This document shows, one piece after another, positions 7,764-16,369 of a stretch of DNA of 28,351 nt. Every line of letters begins with the position of its first letter. Position 1 is the stretch's first letter. The position numbers and the translations under genes were made by a program. The notes below the pieces were generated by a model. It was not told where the DNA came from. It made no database searches and worked only from the letters and a program-made list of their open reading frames with translations. Where the stretch lies: assembly GCA_900552585.1 (NCBI GenBank), contig USAB01000014.1, forward strand, positions 1-28,351, written 5' to 3'. This stretch comes from an uncultured Coriobacteriaceae bacterium. Lineage in GTDB: Bacteria > Actinomycetota > Coriobacteriia > Coriobacteriales > Eggerthellaceae.

Positions 7764-8321
7764 ATGTACGTTATCGCCGGTTTGGGCAATCCGGGCAGTG
7801 AATACGTCGGCACGTGGCACAATGCCGGCTTCGAAGCCGTGGATCGCCTGGCGGATCAGCTGGGCGTGCACTACTGGAAAAACGAGGGCGGCGCGCTGAC
7901 CGCGCAGACTGCCATCGCCGGCGAAGACGCGGTGCTCGTGAAGCCGCAGAGCTTCATGAACACGTCCGGCGGGCCGGTGAAGAAGGTCCTTCAGTCGTAT
8001 CGGGTGGATCCGCAGCACCTCATCGTCATCCACGATGCGCTGGATGTGGCGCCGGGCACCATCAAGGTGAAGCTCGGCGGAGGCTTGGATGCCCATAACG
8101 GCTTGCGTTCGCTGGCGAATAAGCTGGGCACGCGTGACTGGATTCGCATTCGCATCGGGATAGGGCGCCCGCCGGGACGCATGCGCGTTTCGGACTACGT
8201 CCTCAGCGCCCCGCGCAAGCAGGCGCAAGACAACTTCGCGGCTGGATGCGACGCGGCGGCGCAGGCGGTGCCGGTCATCATCGGCAAGGGCGTTCAGCAG
8301 GCGCAACGGCAGTTCGGATAG
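7764..8321 (+). CDS. pth: Peptidyl-tRNA hydrolase
   Basis: A 185-residue enzyme that frees tRNAs from stalled peptidyl-tRNA. It opens with MYVIAGLGNPG. The catalytic His lies in TWHNAGF, the binding Asn in SFMNTSGG, the catalytic Asp in VIHDALDV (corresponding to E. coli Asp93), and the further Asn in AHNGLRSL. The usual GGGHxGHNG is GGGLDAHNG here, a small departure. The ATG lies four bases after the prs stop; a longer upstream frame overlaps prs and is not used. The glmU-prs-pth order is widespread in Gram-positive bacteria. A strong terminator follows. Confidence 0.96.
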   Translation: MYVIAGLGNPGSEYVGTWHNAGFEAVDRLADQLGVHYWKNEGGALTAQTAIAGEDAVLVKPQSFMNTSGGPVKKVLQSYRVDPQHLIVIHDALDVAPGTIKVKLGGGLDAHNGLRSLANKLGTRDWIRIRIGIGRPPGRMRVSDYVLSAPRKQAQDNFAAGCDAAAQAVPVIIGKGVQQAQRQFG

Positions 8322-8346
8322 GCGCCTCCCTTACTTAGCTATTCAC

Positions 8347-8391
8347 GCGGCGGGGCGGAAACCATGCGTTTCCGCCCCGCCGCTTATTCCT
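8347..8391 (+). terminator. Strong intrinsic terminator after pth
   Basis: A perfect 16-bp GC-rich stem (8347-8362 with 8368-8383) closes a five-base loop CATGC and is followed by TTATTCCTT. It lies 25 bases past the pth stop and ends the glmU-prs-pth unit. Confidence 0.9.
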
Positions 8392-8457
8392 TCGTGTGTG
8401 CCTTCACTGGGCAATTGCGCCGATGGGCGCATCGCGTCTGCACAGCGTGCGCGCTTG

Positions 8458-8466
8458 TGACAAAAT
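8458..8466 (+). promoter_or_regulatory. Candidate extended -10 of the recJ-recQ fusion gene
   Basis: TGA-CAAAAT (4 of 6 to TATAAT) lies 36 bases before the ATG, just after the pth terminator. A new promoter is needed here, but the motif is weak. Confidence 0.25.
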
Positions 8467-8502
8467 AGGACGTGAAAAACAACACGTATCCGGGGTACTC
8501 AC

Positions 8503-11500
8503 ATGTCAGCACACTTCAACATCCTTCCATCGGATGCTGCCGCCGTTGCCTGGCTGCAGCAAGAATTGGATCTGCCTCATTTCATGGCGGCCACGTTGGT
8601 GGCGCGCGGCATCGACACGCCCGAGAAAGCCCAGCTGTTCATGCATCCCGATCTGGACCGCGACTGGCTGGATCCGTATATCATCCCGGGCTTAAAAGAT
8701 GCCGTTGACGCTTTGGAACAGGCCGTCCGCGCAGGCAAGCGCATCGCCGTCTTCGGCGACTTCGACCTGGACGGCATATCCGCAACCACCACGCTCACGC
8801 GCGGTCTGCGCGCGCTGGGCGCGGACGCCGAGCCGTTCATCCCGCATCGCAACGATGAGGGCTACGGCATCACGGAAGCGGCCATCGCCCGCCTGCAGGC
8901 CACGCTCGATCCCGAAGTGGTGGTGACCGTGGACTGCGGCATCTCGTGCAAGAACGAGGTGGCGCTGCTGCGCGACAAGGGCATCGAGACGATCATCACG
9001 GACCATCACGAGCCGTTCGACCTGGTTCCGGAAGGCGTGCCGGTGTGCGATCCGAAGATGGACGAAGGCTGCCCCAGCAACATCCTGGCCGGCGTGGGCG
9101 TGGCGCTGAAAGTGGTCCAATGCCTGGGCGCGCGCTTCGGCGAGCCGTACCTGTGGCGCGAATATACAGACTTCGCCACGTTGGGAACCGTAGCGGACCT
9201 GATGCCCATGCTTTCTGAGAACCGCGCGCTCGTTGCAGACGGCGTGCGGCGTATGTCGGAATCGCCGCGGCCGTGCATCGCCGCGCTGTTCTCCGCCGCC
9301 GGTGTGGATGCCCGCAAGATCGCGGCAAGCAACTTGTCGTTCACCGTCATACCCCGCCTGAATGCGGCCGGCCGCATGGGCGACGCCATGCTTGCGCTGA
9401 ACCTGCTGATGAGCGACGACTTCGACGAGGCGTCCACGTTGGCGGAATCTCTGGAGGCCGTGAATGACCAGCGCCGTTCCATAGAGGCCGAACTCATGGA
9501 GATCGCCTCGCTGCAGGCGGAGCAGAAGTACCGCGGCCAGCGCGTTATCGTGGTGGCCGGCGAAGGCTGGCACGAGGGCGTGAAGGGCATCGTGGCCGGC
9601 AGGCTGGCGCGCAACTACGGCGTGCCCGCCATTCTGTTTACGATCGACGAGAACGGCGAGGCGCACGGGTCCGGCCGCGTGGCGGGAGACGTGAACCTGT
9701 TCAAGGCCGTGGAGAGCGCGTCGGATGTGCTGCTGCGGTTCGGCGGGCACGAGGCCGCCGTGGGCATCACGCTCGAGGCGAAGCGCCTGCCGGAGTTCGA
9801 GAAGCGGTTGTGTGAATACATGGACGCGCTGCCGGCAGAGGCGTTCCATCCGCGCATCACCGTGGATGCCTGCGTGCACCTGTCCGAGCTGACGCTGTCG
9901 AACGCCTATCGCCTGGACGGGCTCATGCCGTACGGCCAGGAAAACGAGCAGCCGTGCTACCTGGCGCGCAACGTCATGCTGACGAACTGCCGCGCTGTGG
10001 GCATAGAGAAGAACCACTTCTCGTGCCAGCTGACGGACGGCGCCCACGTGGTGTCCGGCATCATGTTCCATTGCCGCGACATCGAGTCGCTCATGGCGTG
10101 CAACAGCGTGGTGGATGCCGCGTTCAACATCCAGGTGGACGAATGGCGCGGCCGCAAGTCCGTGAAGGCCATGTTGAAGGCCATCACGCCCGTGGGGCGC
10201 TGCGTTGCGCTTGAGGCGTGCCTGTCCCGCGAGCAGCGCACGTTCGTTGCTGGTCTGTTCGCCTCCACGGATGCGGAGCTGAGCGCCGATTCCCACGATG
10301 CGGAGGTCGAGACGGCCGAATACGAGGAGGCGCTGGCGGCGAACCGCGCTTCGTGGGAGCGCAAGGCGGCCGACGACCCGCAAGGCCTGAAGGAGGATAT
10401 CGTCCGGGCGTTCATCGGCGAAGGCGCGCTGCACGAATCGCAGCAGCAGACGCTCGAGGCGCTGGAAGCCGGCCGGAACACGCTGGCCATCATGGCCACC
10501 GGGCGCGGCAAGTCGCTCGTGTTCCAGGTCTTCGCGGCGCTGCAGGCGCTCACGGACCACCGCACGAGCATCTTCGTGTACCCGCTGCGCGCCCTGATCG
10601 CGGACCAGTCGTACCACCTGAACGAGGCGCTGGAGCAATTCGGCATCTCCAGCCTTGTGCTGTCCGGCGCCCTGGGACCCGAAGAGCGCGCCGCCGCGTT
10701 CGCCTCGCTGCGGAAGGGCGCGTGCGACATCGTGCTGACGACGCCCGAGTTCCTGCAGCGGCATGCGGACAAGTTCGCCCAGGCTGCCGACTTCGGGTTC
10801 GCCGTGGTGGACGAGGCGCACCATATCGGGCTCTCGAAGGCGGGCTACCGCGAGTCGTACCATCATCTGGGCGAGGCGTTCGCGCAGCTGGGCCATCCGC
10901 TCACGCTTGCCATGACGGCCACGGCTGATGACGGCATCGCCGACGCCATCTGTGCGGAGCTGGGCATCCAGTCCGTGGTCATCGACCCCACAGAGCGCCA
11001 CAACCTGCGGCTGGACGACCACCGCAACATCCGGCGCCCGCTGCAGTACCTGGCAAACCTGGTGGCGCGCGGCGAGAAGACCGTCGTGTATGTGAACTCC
11101 CGCCAGGGCTCCATCGACCTGGCGCGCGAGCTGCGTACCCGCGTGCCCCAGCTGGCATCCATGATCGGCTTCTACAATGCGGGCCTGTCGCGTGCGGAAC
11201 GCACGCGCATCGAAGACCTGTTCCGCAAGGATGCGCTGTGCACGCTCATCGCCACTTCGGCGTTCGGAGAGGGCGTGAACATCTCGAATATCCGCCACGC
11301 GGTCCTGTACCACTTGCCGTTCAACCGCGTGGAGTTCAACCAGATGTGCGGCCGTATCGGCCGCGACGGGCAGTCCGCCACGGTGCATCTGCTGTTCGGC
11401 GGCAACGATAAGCGCATCAACGAGCAGATACTGAATGCGAACACGCCGAACCGCGAGCGCATGGTGCAGCTGTACCGCTGCCTGCGCAAGCAGCAGCGTG

Positions 11501-11883
11501 GCTGCGAATGCGACAGCGACTACTTTTGCATGGACGCGGAGACGCTGTCGCGCTGGGCAAGCCGCGCGTCGGACTGCAGCGACATGGATGTGCAGGCTGC
11601 GCGCTGCGGCGTGGCCGTTTTCGGCGAACTGGGCCTTCTGGACATCCATACGGAAACGAAGGACGACGAGACGCAGTATTATCTGCGCGTGCCCGCGGCA
11701 GTGGAGAAGGTTGATCTGGACGACAGCGTGCGCTATCGCGAGGGCAGGGAGGAGCACGAGATGTTCCTGGAATTCAGCGATTGGGTTCTGTCTTCGTCTG
11801 CTGACACACTGCGTAAGAGCATTGTGCGCCCCATCCTTCCCACGGAGGCAACGGACGCGCTCATAACCGAAGAGGAGAGGTGA
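8503..11883 (+). CDS. recJ: RecJ single-strand exonuclease fused to a RecQ-like DNA helicase
   Basis: A 1126-residue protein in one open frame. Residues 1-570 are a full RecJ: DHH motif I FGDFDLDG (84-91), VDCG (143-146), DHH (167-169), PRLNAAGRMGD, the DHHA1 GSGR (389-392) and GGHE (414-417), then an OB-like domain. Residues about 640-960 are a superfamily 2 helicase: Walker A MATGRGKS (664-671), DEAHH (770-774), LAMTATA, the ATSAFGEGVN block and motif VI QMCGRIGRDG (947-956). Cysteines 993, 1001, 1003 and 1009 resemble a reshaped RecQ zinc site. No HRDC domain is evident. RecJ and RecQ normally act as separate proteins: the helicase unwinds and the 5'-3' nuclease degrades in RecF-pathway repair. 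Fusion would couple these steps. The next gene (rel) starts five bases after the stop. Confidence 0.93.
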   Translation: MSAHFNILPSDAAAVAWLQQELDLPHFMAATLVARGIDTPEKAQLFMHPDLDRDWLDPYIIPGLKDAVDALEQAVRAGKRIAVFGDFDLDGISATTTLTRGLRALGADAEPFIPHRNDEGYGITEAAIARLQATLDPEVVVTVDCGISCKNEVALLRDKGIETIITDHHEPFDLVPEGVPVCDPKMDEGCPSNILAGVGVALKVVQCLGARFGEPYLWREYTDFATLGTVADLMPMLSENRALVADGVRRMSESPRPCIAALFSAAGVDARKIAASNLSFTVIPRLNAAGRMGDAMLALNLLMSDDFDEASTLAESLEAVNDQRRSIEAELMEIASLQAEQKYRGQRVIVVAGEGWHEGVKGIVAGRLARNYGVPAILFTIDENGEAHGSGRVAGDVNLFKAVESASDVLLRFGGHEAAVGITLEAKRLPEFEKRLCEYMDALPAEAFHPRITVDACVHLSELTLSNAYRLDGLMPYGQENEQPCYLARNVMLTNCRAVGIEKNHFSCQLTDGAHVVSGIMFHCRDIESLMACNSVVDAAFNIQVDEWRGRKSVKAMLKAITPVGRCVALEACLSREQRTFVAGLFASTDAELSADSHDAEVETAEYEEALAANRASWERKAADDPQGLKEDIVRAFIGEGALHESQQQTLEALEAGRNTLAIMATGRGKSLVFQVFAALQALTDHRTSIFVYPLRALIADQSYHLNEALEQFGISSLVLSGALGPEERAAAFASLRKGACDIVLTTPEFLQRHADKFAQAADFGFAVVDEAHHIGLSKAGYRESYHHLGEAFAQLGHPLTLAMTATADDGIADAICAELGIQSVVIDPTERHNLRLDDHRNIRRPLQYLANLVARGEKTVVYVNSRQGSIDLARELRTRVPQLASMIGFYNAGLSRAERTRIEDLFRKDALCTLIATSAFGEGVNISNIRHAVLYHLPFNRVEFNQMCGRIGRDGQSATVHLLFGGNDKRINEQILNANTPNRERMVQLYRCLRKQQRGCECDSDYFCMDAETLSRWASRASDCSDMDVQAARCGVAVFGELGLLDIHTETKDDETQYYLRVPAAVEKVDLDDSVRYREGREEHEMFLEFSDWVLSSSADTLRKSIVRPILPTEATDALITEEER

Positions 11884-11888
11884 TTCCC

Positions 11889-14306
11889 ATGGCGGAAACG
11901 AACGCGAACCTGTCGACTCCCGAAGCGCAGAGCATGCGTCCGGGCGAGGACCTCATCGGCCGTTCGCATACCCGCGAGATGAGCTTCGCGGTTGATAAAG
12001 ATAAGCAGGTGCAGGTCAAGACCGGCATGGAGACGCCCGAACAGCGCTTCGAGCATCTGCAGCAGGCCACGGCCGATTACCTGACGCCCGAAGAGGAAAA
12101 TACCCTGAAGAAGGCATTCGACTATGCAAGCGCGCACCACGCCGGTCAATGCCGCAAGAGCGGTGAGCCGTTCATCATCCATCCCGTGGAAGTGGCGCTC
12201 ATCCTGTCCACGCTGCGCATGGATGCCGAAACGCTCACTGCTGCATTGCTCCACGATGTGGTGGAGGATACACCTGCCACGCGCGACGACATCGCCAACG
12301 AGTTCGGCGAGTCCGTGGCGAACCTGGTGGATGGCGTTACGAAAATCACGCGCATCGAGGTCGAGAGCCTGACCGACGAGCAGGTTGCCACCATACGGAA
12401 AATGTTCGTGGCAATGAGCAAGGACATCCGCGTAATCGTAATCAAGCTGGCCGACCGCCTGCACAATATGCGCACCCTTTCGGCACTGCGCGAGGACCGC
12501 CGTATCTTCAAGGCGCGCGAGACGCTGGAAATCTATGCACCTATCGCCCATCGACTGGGTATCAACTCCATCAAATGGGAGTTGGAGGACCTTTCGTTCT
12601 ATTACCTTGAGCCGAACAAGTTTAAGCAAATCAGCCGCATGGTGGCGGAATCGCGCGGCGAGCGCGAGGCATATCTGGAGAAGGTGCTGGGCATCCTGCA
12701 GCAGGAGATGGACAAGGTGGGCATCGACTGCCAGCTCATGGGCAGGCCGAAGCACCTGTATTCCATCTACCAGAAGATGACGAAGCGCGGCAAGGGCTTC
12801 TCGGAGATCTACGACCTCATCGCCGTGCGCATCATCACGAAGAGCGTGAAGGATTGTTATTCGGCACTGGGTGCCGTGCATAGCCTGTGGCATCCCATGC
12901 CCGGCCGTTTCAAAGATTACATTGCTATGCCGAAGTACAACATGTACCAGAGCCTGCATACCACGGTCATCGGGCCTACCGGCCGTCCCTTGGAGGTGCA
13001 GATACGCACCGAGGAGATGCACCGCATGAGCGAGTATGGCGTGGCGGCGCACTGGCGGTACAAGGAGCAGGGGGGCAAGGGCAGAAGCGACGACTTCAGC
13101 CGTCAGCTTGCCTGGCTGCGCGAGATGATCGACTGGCAGTCCGATGCGCAGGATTCGCGTGAGTTCCTGAAGTCGCTGAAGGTTGATTTGGCACCGAACG
13201 AAGTGTTCGTCTTCACTCCGAAAGGCGAGGTGAAAAGCCTTCGTACGGGATCGACTCCTATCGATTTCGCCTACGCCATCCATACAGAGGTCGGCAACCA
13301 TTGCGTCGGCGCGAAGGTGAACGGCGCTATCGTTCCGCTGTCATACCAGCTGCAGATGGGCGATCGCGTGGATATTCTGACGCAAAAGAGCGCCGGTCCG
13401 TCCCGAGACTGGCTGAACATGGTGAAGACCCCGTCTGCCCGCAACAAGATCCGCCAGTATTTCAGCAAGGCATCGCGCAGCGATGACCTGCAGGCCGGAC
13501 GCGACAAGCTCCGCTATGAGATGCGCAAGCATAATATGGGTATCTCGAGCGCGCAGGGCCAGCGTGCGGTCAAAGAAGTGGCCGAAACGATGGGTTTCAA
13601 GGATGAAGAGGACATGTTCATCAAGGTCGGTTCGGGCAAGGAAAGCGCCACGGCTGTGGCGAACCGCCTGCTGAAGATCTTGGTGGATCGCGGCACGGCC
13701 GATGCGGAGAGGCCCAGCATCGGCGTCTCGTCGTCTTCCACGGGTATCATGCCGCCCATGATCACCAGCGTTCGTCGTCCGAAGCGCCATGAGACACATG
13801 CCAGCAACGGCGTGGTGGTGAAGGGTATCAGCGATGTGCTGGTACGCCTTTCGAAGTGCTGCAACCCCGTGCCGGGTGACGATATCATCGGCTTCGTCAC
13901 GCGCGGCCGCGGCGTGTCCGTCCATCGCCGCGATTGCCCGAACGCGCGCGACCTGATGAAGCATCCGGAGCGCATCATTGATGTGAGCTGGGAGGACGAG
14001 CCGAACAACGAGGCCGCCTACAAGGTGCAGATCATCATTGAAGCGCTGGACCGCATGAACCTGCTGGTCGATGTGGCGTCCACCATTTCCGGCATGGGCG
14101 GCAACGTGCTGCAGGGCACTATGAACTCGCATTCCGACGGTATGGTCACGATGCGCTTCATCGTGCAGGTCTCGGACACGTCTTCCATCGAGAAGATTAC
14201 AGACGAATTGCAGGGAGTGAACGGGGTGTTCGATGCCCGTCGTGCCACGCCGCGCGATGTCGAAGGCCAGACGAAGGGAAAAGCGGCGGCAAAGTACGGC
14301 AAGTAA
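11889..14306 (+). CDS. rel: Bifunctional (p)ppGpp synthetase/hydrolase Rel
   Basis: An 805-residue long RelA/SpoT homologue that makes and degrades (p)ppGpp in the stringent response. The N-terminal HD hydrolase is intact, with HD at 122-123 followed by VVEDT. The synthetase domain has RFKD (340-343), the R-x-K-D form typical of bifunctional Rel enzymes rather than the E-x-D-D of RelA. TGS (from about 435, NEVFVFTPKGE), a Cys-rich zinc-finger/CC domain (LSKCCNPVPGDD ... HRRDCPN) and a C-terminal ACT domain follow. ATG 11889 is preceded by GAGGAGAGG at eight bases; a GTG at 11880 overlapping the previous stop is the alternative. Tight spacing to the nuclease-helicase gene implies co-expression. 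Confidence 0.96.
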   Translation: MAETNANLSTPEAQSMRPGEDLIGRSHTREMSFAVDKDKQVQVKTGMETPEQRFEHLQQATADYLTPEEENTLKKAFDYASAHHAGQCRKSGEPFIIHPVEVALILSTLRMDAETLTAALLHDVVEDTPATRDDIANEFGESVANLVDGVTKITRIEVESLTDEQVATIRKMFVAMSKDIRVIVIKLADRLHNMRTLSALREDRRIFKARETLEIYAPIAHRLGINSIKWELEDLSFYYLEPNKFKQISRMVAESRGEREAYLEKVLGILQQEMDKVGIDCQLMGRPKHLYSIYQKMTKRGKGFSEIYDLIAVRIITKSVKDCYSALGAVHSLWHPMPGRFKDYIAMPKYNMYQSLHTTVIGPTGRPLEVQIRTEEMHRMSEYGVAAHWRYKEQGGKGRSDDFSRQLAWLREMIDWQSDAQDSREFLKSLKVDLAPNEVFVFTPKGEVKSLRTGSTPIDFAYAIHTEVGNHCVGAKVNGAIVPLSYQLQMGDRVDILTQKSAGPSRDWLNMVKTPSARNKIRQYFSKASRSDDLQAGRDKLRYEMRKHNMGISSAQGQRAVKEVAETMGFKDEEDMFIKVGSGKESATAVANRLLKILVDRGTADAERPSIGVSSSSTGIMPPMITSVRRPKRHETHASNGVVVKGISDVLVRLSKCCNPVPGDDIIGFVTRGRGVSVHRRDCPNARDLMKHPERIIDVSWEDEPNNEAAYKVQIIIEALDRMNLLVDVASTISGMGGNVLQGTMNSHSDGMVTMRFIVQVSDTSSIEKITDELQGVNGVFDARRATPRDVEGQTKGKAAAKYGK

Positions 14307-14368
14307 CCAAGGCTCCCCGGGCGGCCGAAAGCGGTTCGGGGCGTCTGAGGCATATGAGGAGGAATATC

Positions 14369-15040
14369 ATGCCGAAGTCCAAGAAGAGGGTGCATTGCCT
14401 GGAAGAGGGCTGCGCAGATGTTGGATTCACCGTGTTGGGCCCCATCCAGAACAATGTGTACTTCATCGACGACGGCGAGGGGCTGATCATGGTCGATCCG
14501 TCCTGTCTGCCCGATGACATCATGGCATGCGTGGGGGACCGAAACGTCGACGCCATCTTCATCACGCATAACCACTGGGACCATTGCAACGGTCTTGCGG
14601 AAGTGAAGCGCCGCACGGGCGCGCCCGTCATCGCATCGAAAGTGGATTCGCCTGTGATTGAGGCGGGCCAGAAGGACATGGGCATCGTTACGGAAGGCTG
14701 CGTTGTGGACCGCAAGGTCTCGGACGGCGATATAATCGCGGTGGGGAAGACGGAATGGCGCGTCATCGCCACACCCGGTCATACGCCCGGCGGCATCTGC
14801 TTCTTCCTCGATCCGCAGAAGGCGCCCCATCCGGACCGCCGCCCGCTGCTCGTTTCTGGCGACACGCTGTTCTGCGGCAGCATCGGTCGTACGGATTTCG
14901 AAGGCGGCAGCATGCGCGACATGCGCGCATCGCTCGCCCGTCTTTCGAAGCTCCCCGATTCGACCATTGTTCTGCCGGGGCATAATGCGCTCACTACAAT
15001 ACAGGTTGAGCAAAAGCGGGTTTTTTCTTATTATCGCTGA
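14369..15040 (+). CDS. Metallo-beta-lactamase-fold hydrolase (glyoxalase II-like)
   Basis: A 223-residue single-domain MBL protein. The metal motif HNHWDH (67-72) is the H-x-H-x-D-H signature. Later ligands are seen in PGHTPGG, in SGDTLF and in LPGHN. This pattern is that of small hydroxyacyl-thioester hydrolases (YcbL/GloB-like), but the substrate cannot be assigned. GAGGAGG sits five bases before ATG 14369, so that start is preferred over an ATG 15 bases earlier. It lies 62 bp after rel; a weak 8-bp hairpin lies between. In many Gram-positive genomes such a gene follows rel, often with a D-Tyr-tRNA deacylase gene, which is missing here. Confidence 0.9.
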   Translation: MPKSKKRVHCLEEGCADVGFTVLGPIQNNVYFIDDGEGLIMVDPSCLPDDIMACVGDRNVDAIFITHNHWDHCNGLAEVKRRTGAPVIASKVDSPVIEAGQKDMGIVTEGCVVDRKVSDGDIIAVGKTEWRVIATPGHTPGGICFFLDPQKAPHPDRRPLLVSGDTLFCGSIGRTDFEGGSMRDMRASLARLSKLPDSTIVLPGHNALTTIQVEQKRVFSYYR

Positions 15041-15050
15041 TATCCCACTT

Positions 15051-15141
15051 TGTAAAGGCAATGTAAAATTCAAACAGCAACGCTCTTCTGAAGCGTCGGT
15101 ATCCCAATCTTGACGTTAAGAGTTTGTAAAAAACCTGTACA
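15051..15141 (+). promoter_or_regulatory. Pho-box-like 11-bp direct repeats upstream of the phosphate permease
   Basis: Two clusters of hexamers with an 11-bp period. TGTAAA-N5-TGTAAA lies at 15051-15067. CGTTAA-N5-TGTAAA-N5-TGTACA lies at 15114-15141. Read on the other strand the first is TTTACA-N5-TTTACA, which fits the TT(A/C/T)ACA-N5 repeats bound by PhoP in Bacillus. This AT-rich stretch precedes the PiT-DUF47 genes. Phosphate control is inferred. Confidence 0.45.
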
Positions 15142-15143
15142 AT
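15138..15143 (+). promoter_or_regulatory. Candidate -10 of the PiT operon
   Basis: TACAAT (5 of 6 to TATAAT) lies 104 bases before the GTG start and overlaps the last TGTACA repeat. TTAAGA 16 bases upstream is a poor -35, so activator dependence is plausible. Confidence 0.35.
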
Positions 15144-15247
15144 AGCGCTGGCCGCTATTTTTGCGGTCGGTGCTGTTGTTTGCGGCCATGGTATTTCGGC
15201 GGCCCGATGTGCGGCATCGTTAATCATGGTATTGCAAAGGGGAATAC

Positions 15248-16309
15248 GTGGACATCGAGTTCGGGACGTTCGTGGCGGGCCTTGTTTCCGACCCGCTGCT
15301 GGTTCTCATCGTGATTTTGAATCTGGGCGTCATCATCGTGAACGGCGCGACAGATGCTCCGAACGCCATCACCACCGTCGTTTCCACGCGCAGTATGAAA
15401 CCGCGCAAGGCCATCATGATGGCCGCATGCTGCAATTTCTTCGGATTGCTCATCATCTCATCGTTCAACAACGCCGTGGCAAATACCATCTTCAAGATGG
15501 TCGATTTCGGCGGTGATTCCCATACGGCGCTGGTTGCGTTGCTCGCAGCCATGATCGCCATCATCGTCTGGGGTTTGACCGCGTGGTACTTCGGCATACC
15601 GTCATCGCAAAGCCATAGCCTTATCGCTGGCTTGACTGGTGCCGCCATTGCGCTGCAGAGCGGTTTTGGCGGCGTGAACGGTGCCGAGTGGGCGAAGGTC
15701 ATCTACGGCATCCTGCTGTCCACGTTCATGGGGTTCGGCCTAGGCTGGTTGGGTGCCCGGGGCATCAAGCTATTCTTCCATGCCGCCGAGAGACGCTCGG
15801 TGGATCGCGGCTTCCGCTATATGCAGATCGGCACGTCCGCCGCGGCGGCGTTTATGCACGGCGCGCAGGATGGCCAGAAGTTCTTGAGCATCTTTATCCT
15901 GGCTATTGCGCTGAATATGCATTTCGACGTAAGCGCTGTGTCCGACCTGGGTCAGATGCCTGTGTGGCTGATGCTCATCGTGGCGCTCTGCATGGGCACG
16001 GGAACGGCCATCGGTGGCGAGCGCATCATCAAGAACGTGGGCATGAATATGACGAAGCTGGAGCCGTACCAGGGCGCGGCAGCGTCACTATCCTCCGTGA
16101 TTTGCCTTGTGGTATCCACGTTCGGCGGCCTGCCCGTCTCCACTACGCATGCAAACACCACAGCTATCATGGGCGTCGGCGCGGCGAAGCGGGCGAAGGC
16201 AGTGAAATGGGATATTGCAGGTGACATGGTGCTCACCTGGATTCTGACGTTCCCCGGCTGCGGCTTGATGGGATATGTCTTCGCGGAATTGCTTTTCATG
16301 CTGCTCTGA
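15248..16309 (+). CDS. pit: PiT-family inorganic phosphate permease
   Basis: A 353-residue polytopic membrane protein that imports phosphate, probably as a metal-phosphate complex driven by protons or sodium. The two inverted PiT signatures are present: NGATDAPNAITT near residue 33 and GLPVSTTHANTTAIMGVG near 295. The PSSQSHSLIAGLTGAA and HGAQDGQKF blocks lie between them. The start is GTG at 15248 with AAAGGGG upstream. The first signature reads ATDAPN where N-D-x-A-N is common in other members; this variant is typical of the Pit branch paired with DUF47 proteins. The partner gene follows after 60 bp. Confidence 0.94.
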   Translation: MDIEFGTFVAGLVSDPLLVLIVILNLGVIIVNGATDAPNAITTVVSTRSMKPRKAIMMAACCNFFGLLIISSFNNAVANTIFKMVDFGGDSHTALVALLAAMIAIIVWGLTAWYFGIPSSQSHSLIAGLTGAAIALQSGFGGVNGAEWAKVIYGILLSTFMGFGLGWLGARGIKLFFHAAERRSVDRGFRYMQIGTSAAAAFMHGAQDGQKFLSIFILAIALNMHFDVSAVSDLGQMPVWLMLIVALCMGTGTAIGGERIIKNVGMNMTKLEPYQGAAASLSSVICLVVSTFGGLPVSTTHANTTAIMGVGAAKRAKAVKWDIAGDMVLTWILTFPGCGLMGYVFAELLFMLL

Positions 16310-16369
16310 CGCACAGGGTGCAGGGCACTGGGTAACGAATCGACAATCGGACGTTAAGGGGAAATACTG

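Noticed and set aside
8692..11757. A 1021-codon open frame on the minus strand opposite the recJ-recQ gene
   Set aside because: It is rich in His, Arg, Ala and Gln, has no motif, and mirrors the GC-rich codon pattern of the real gene. Long antisense frames of this kind occur opposite most genes here.
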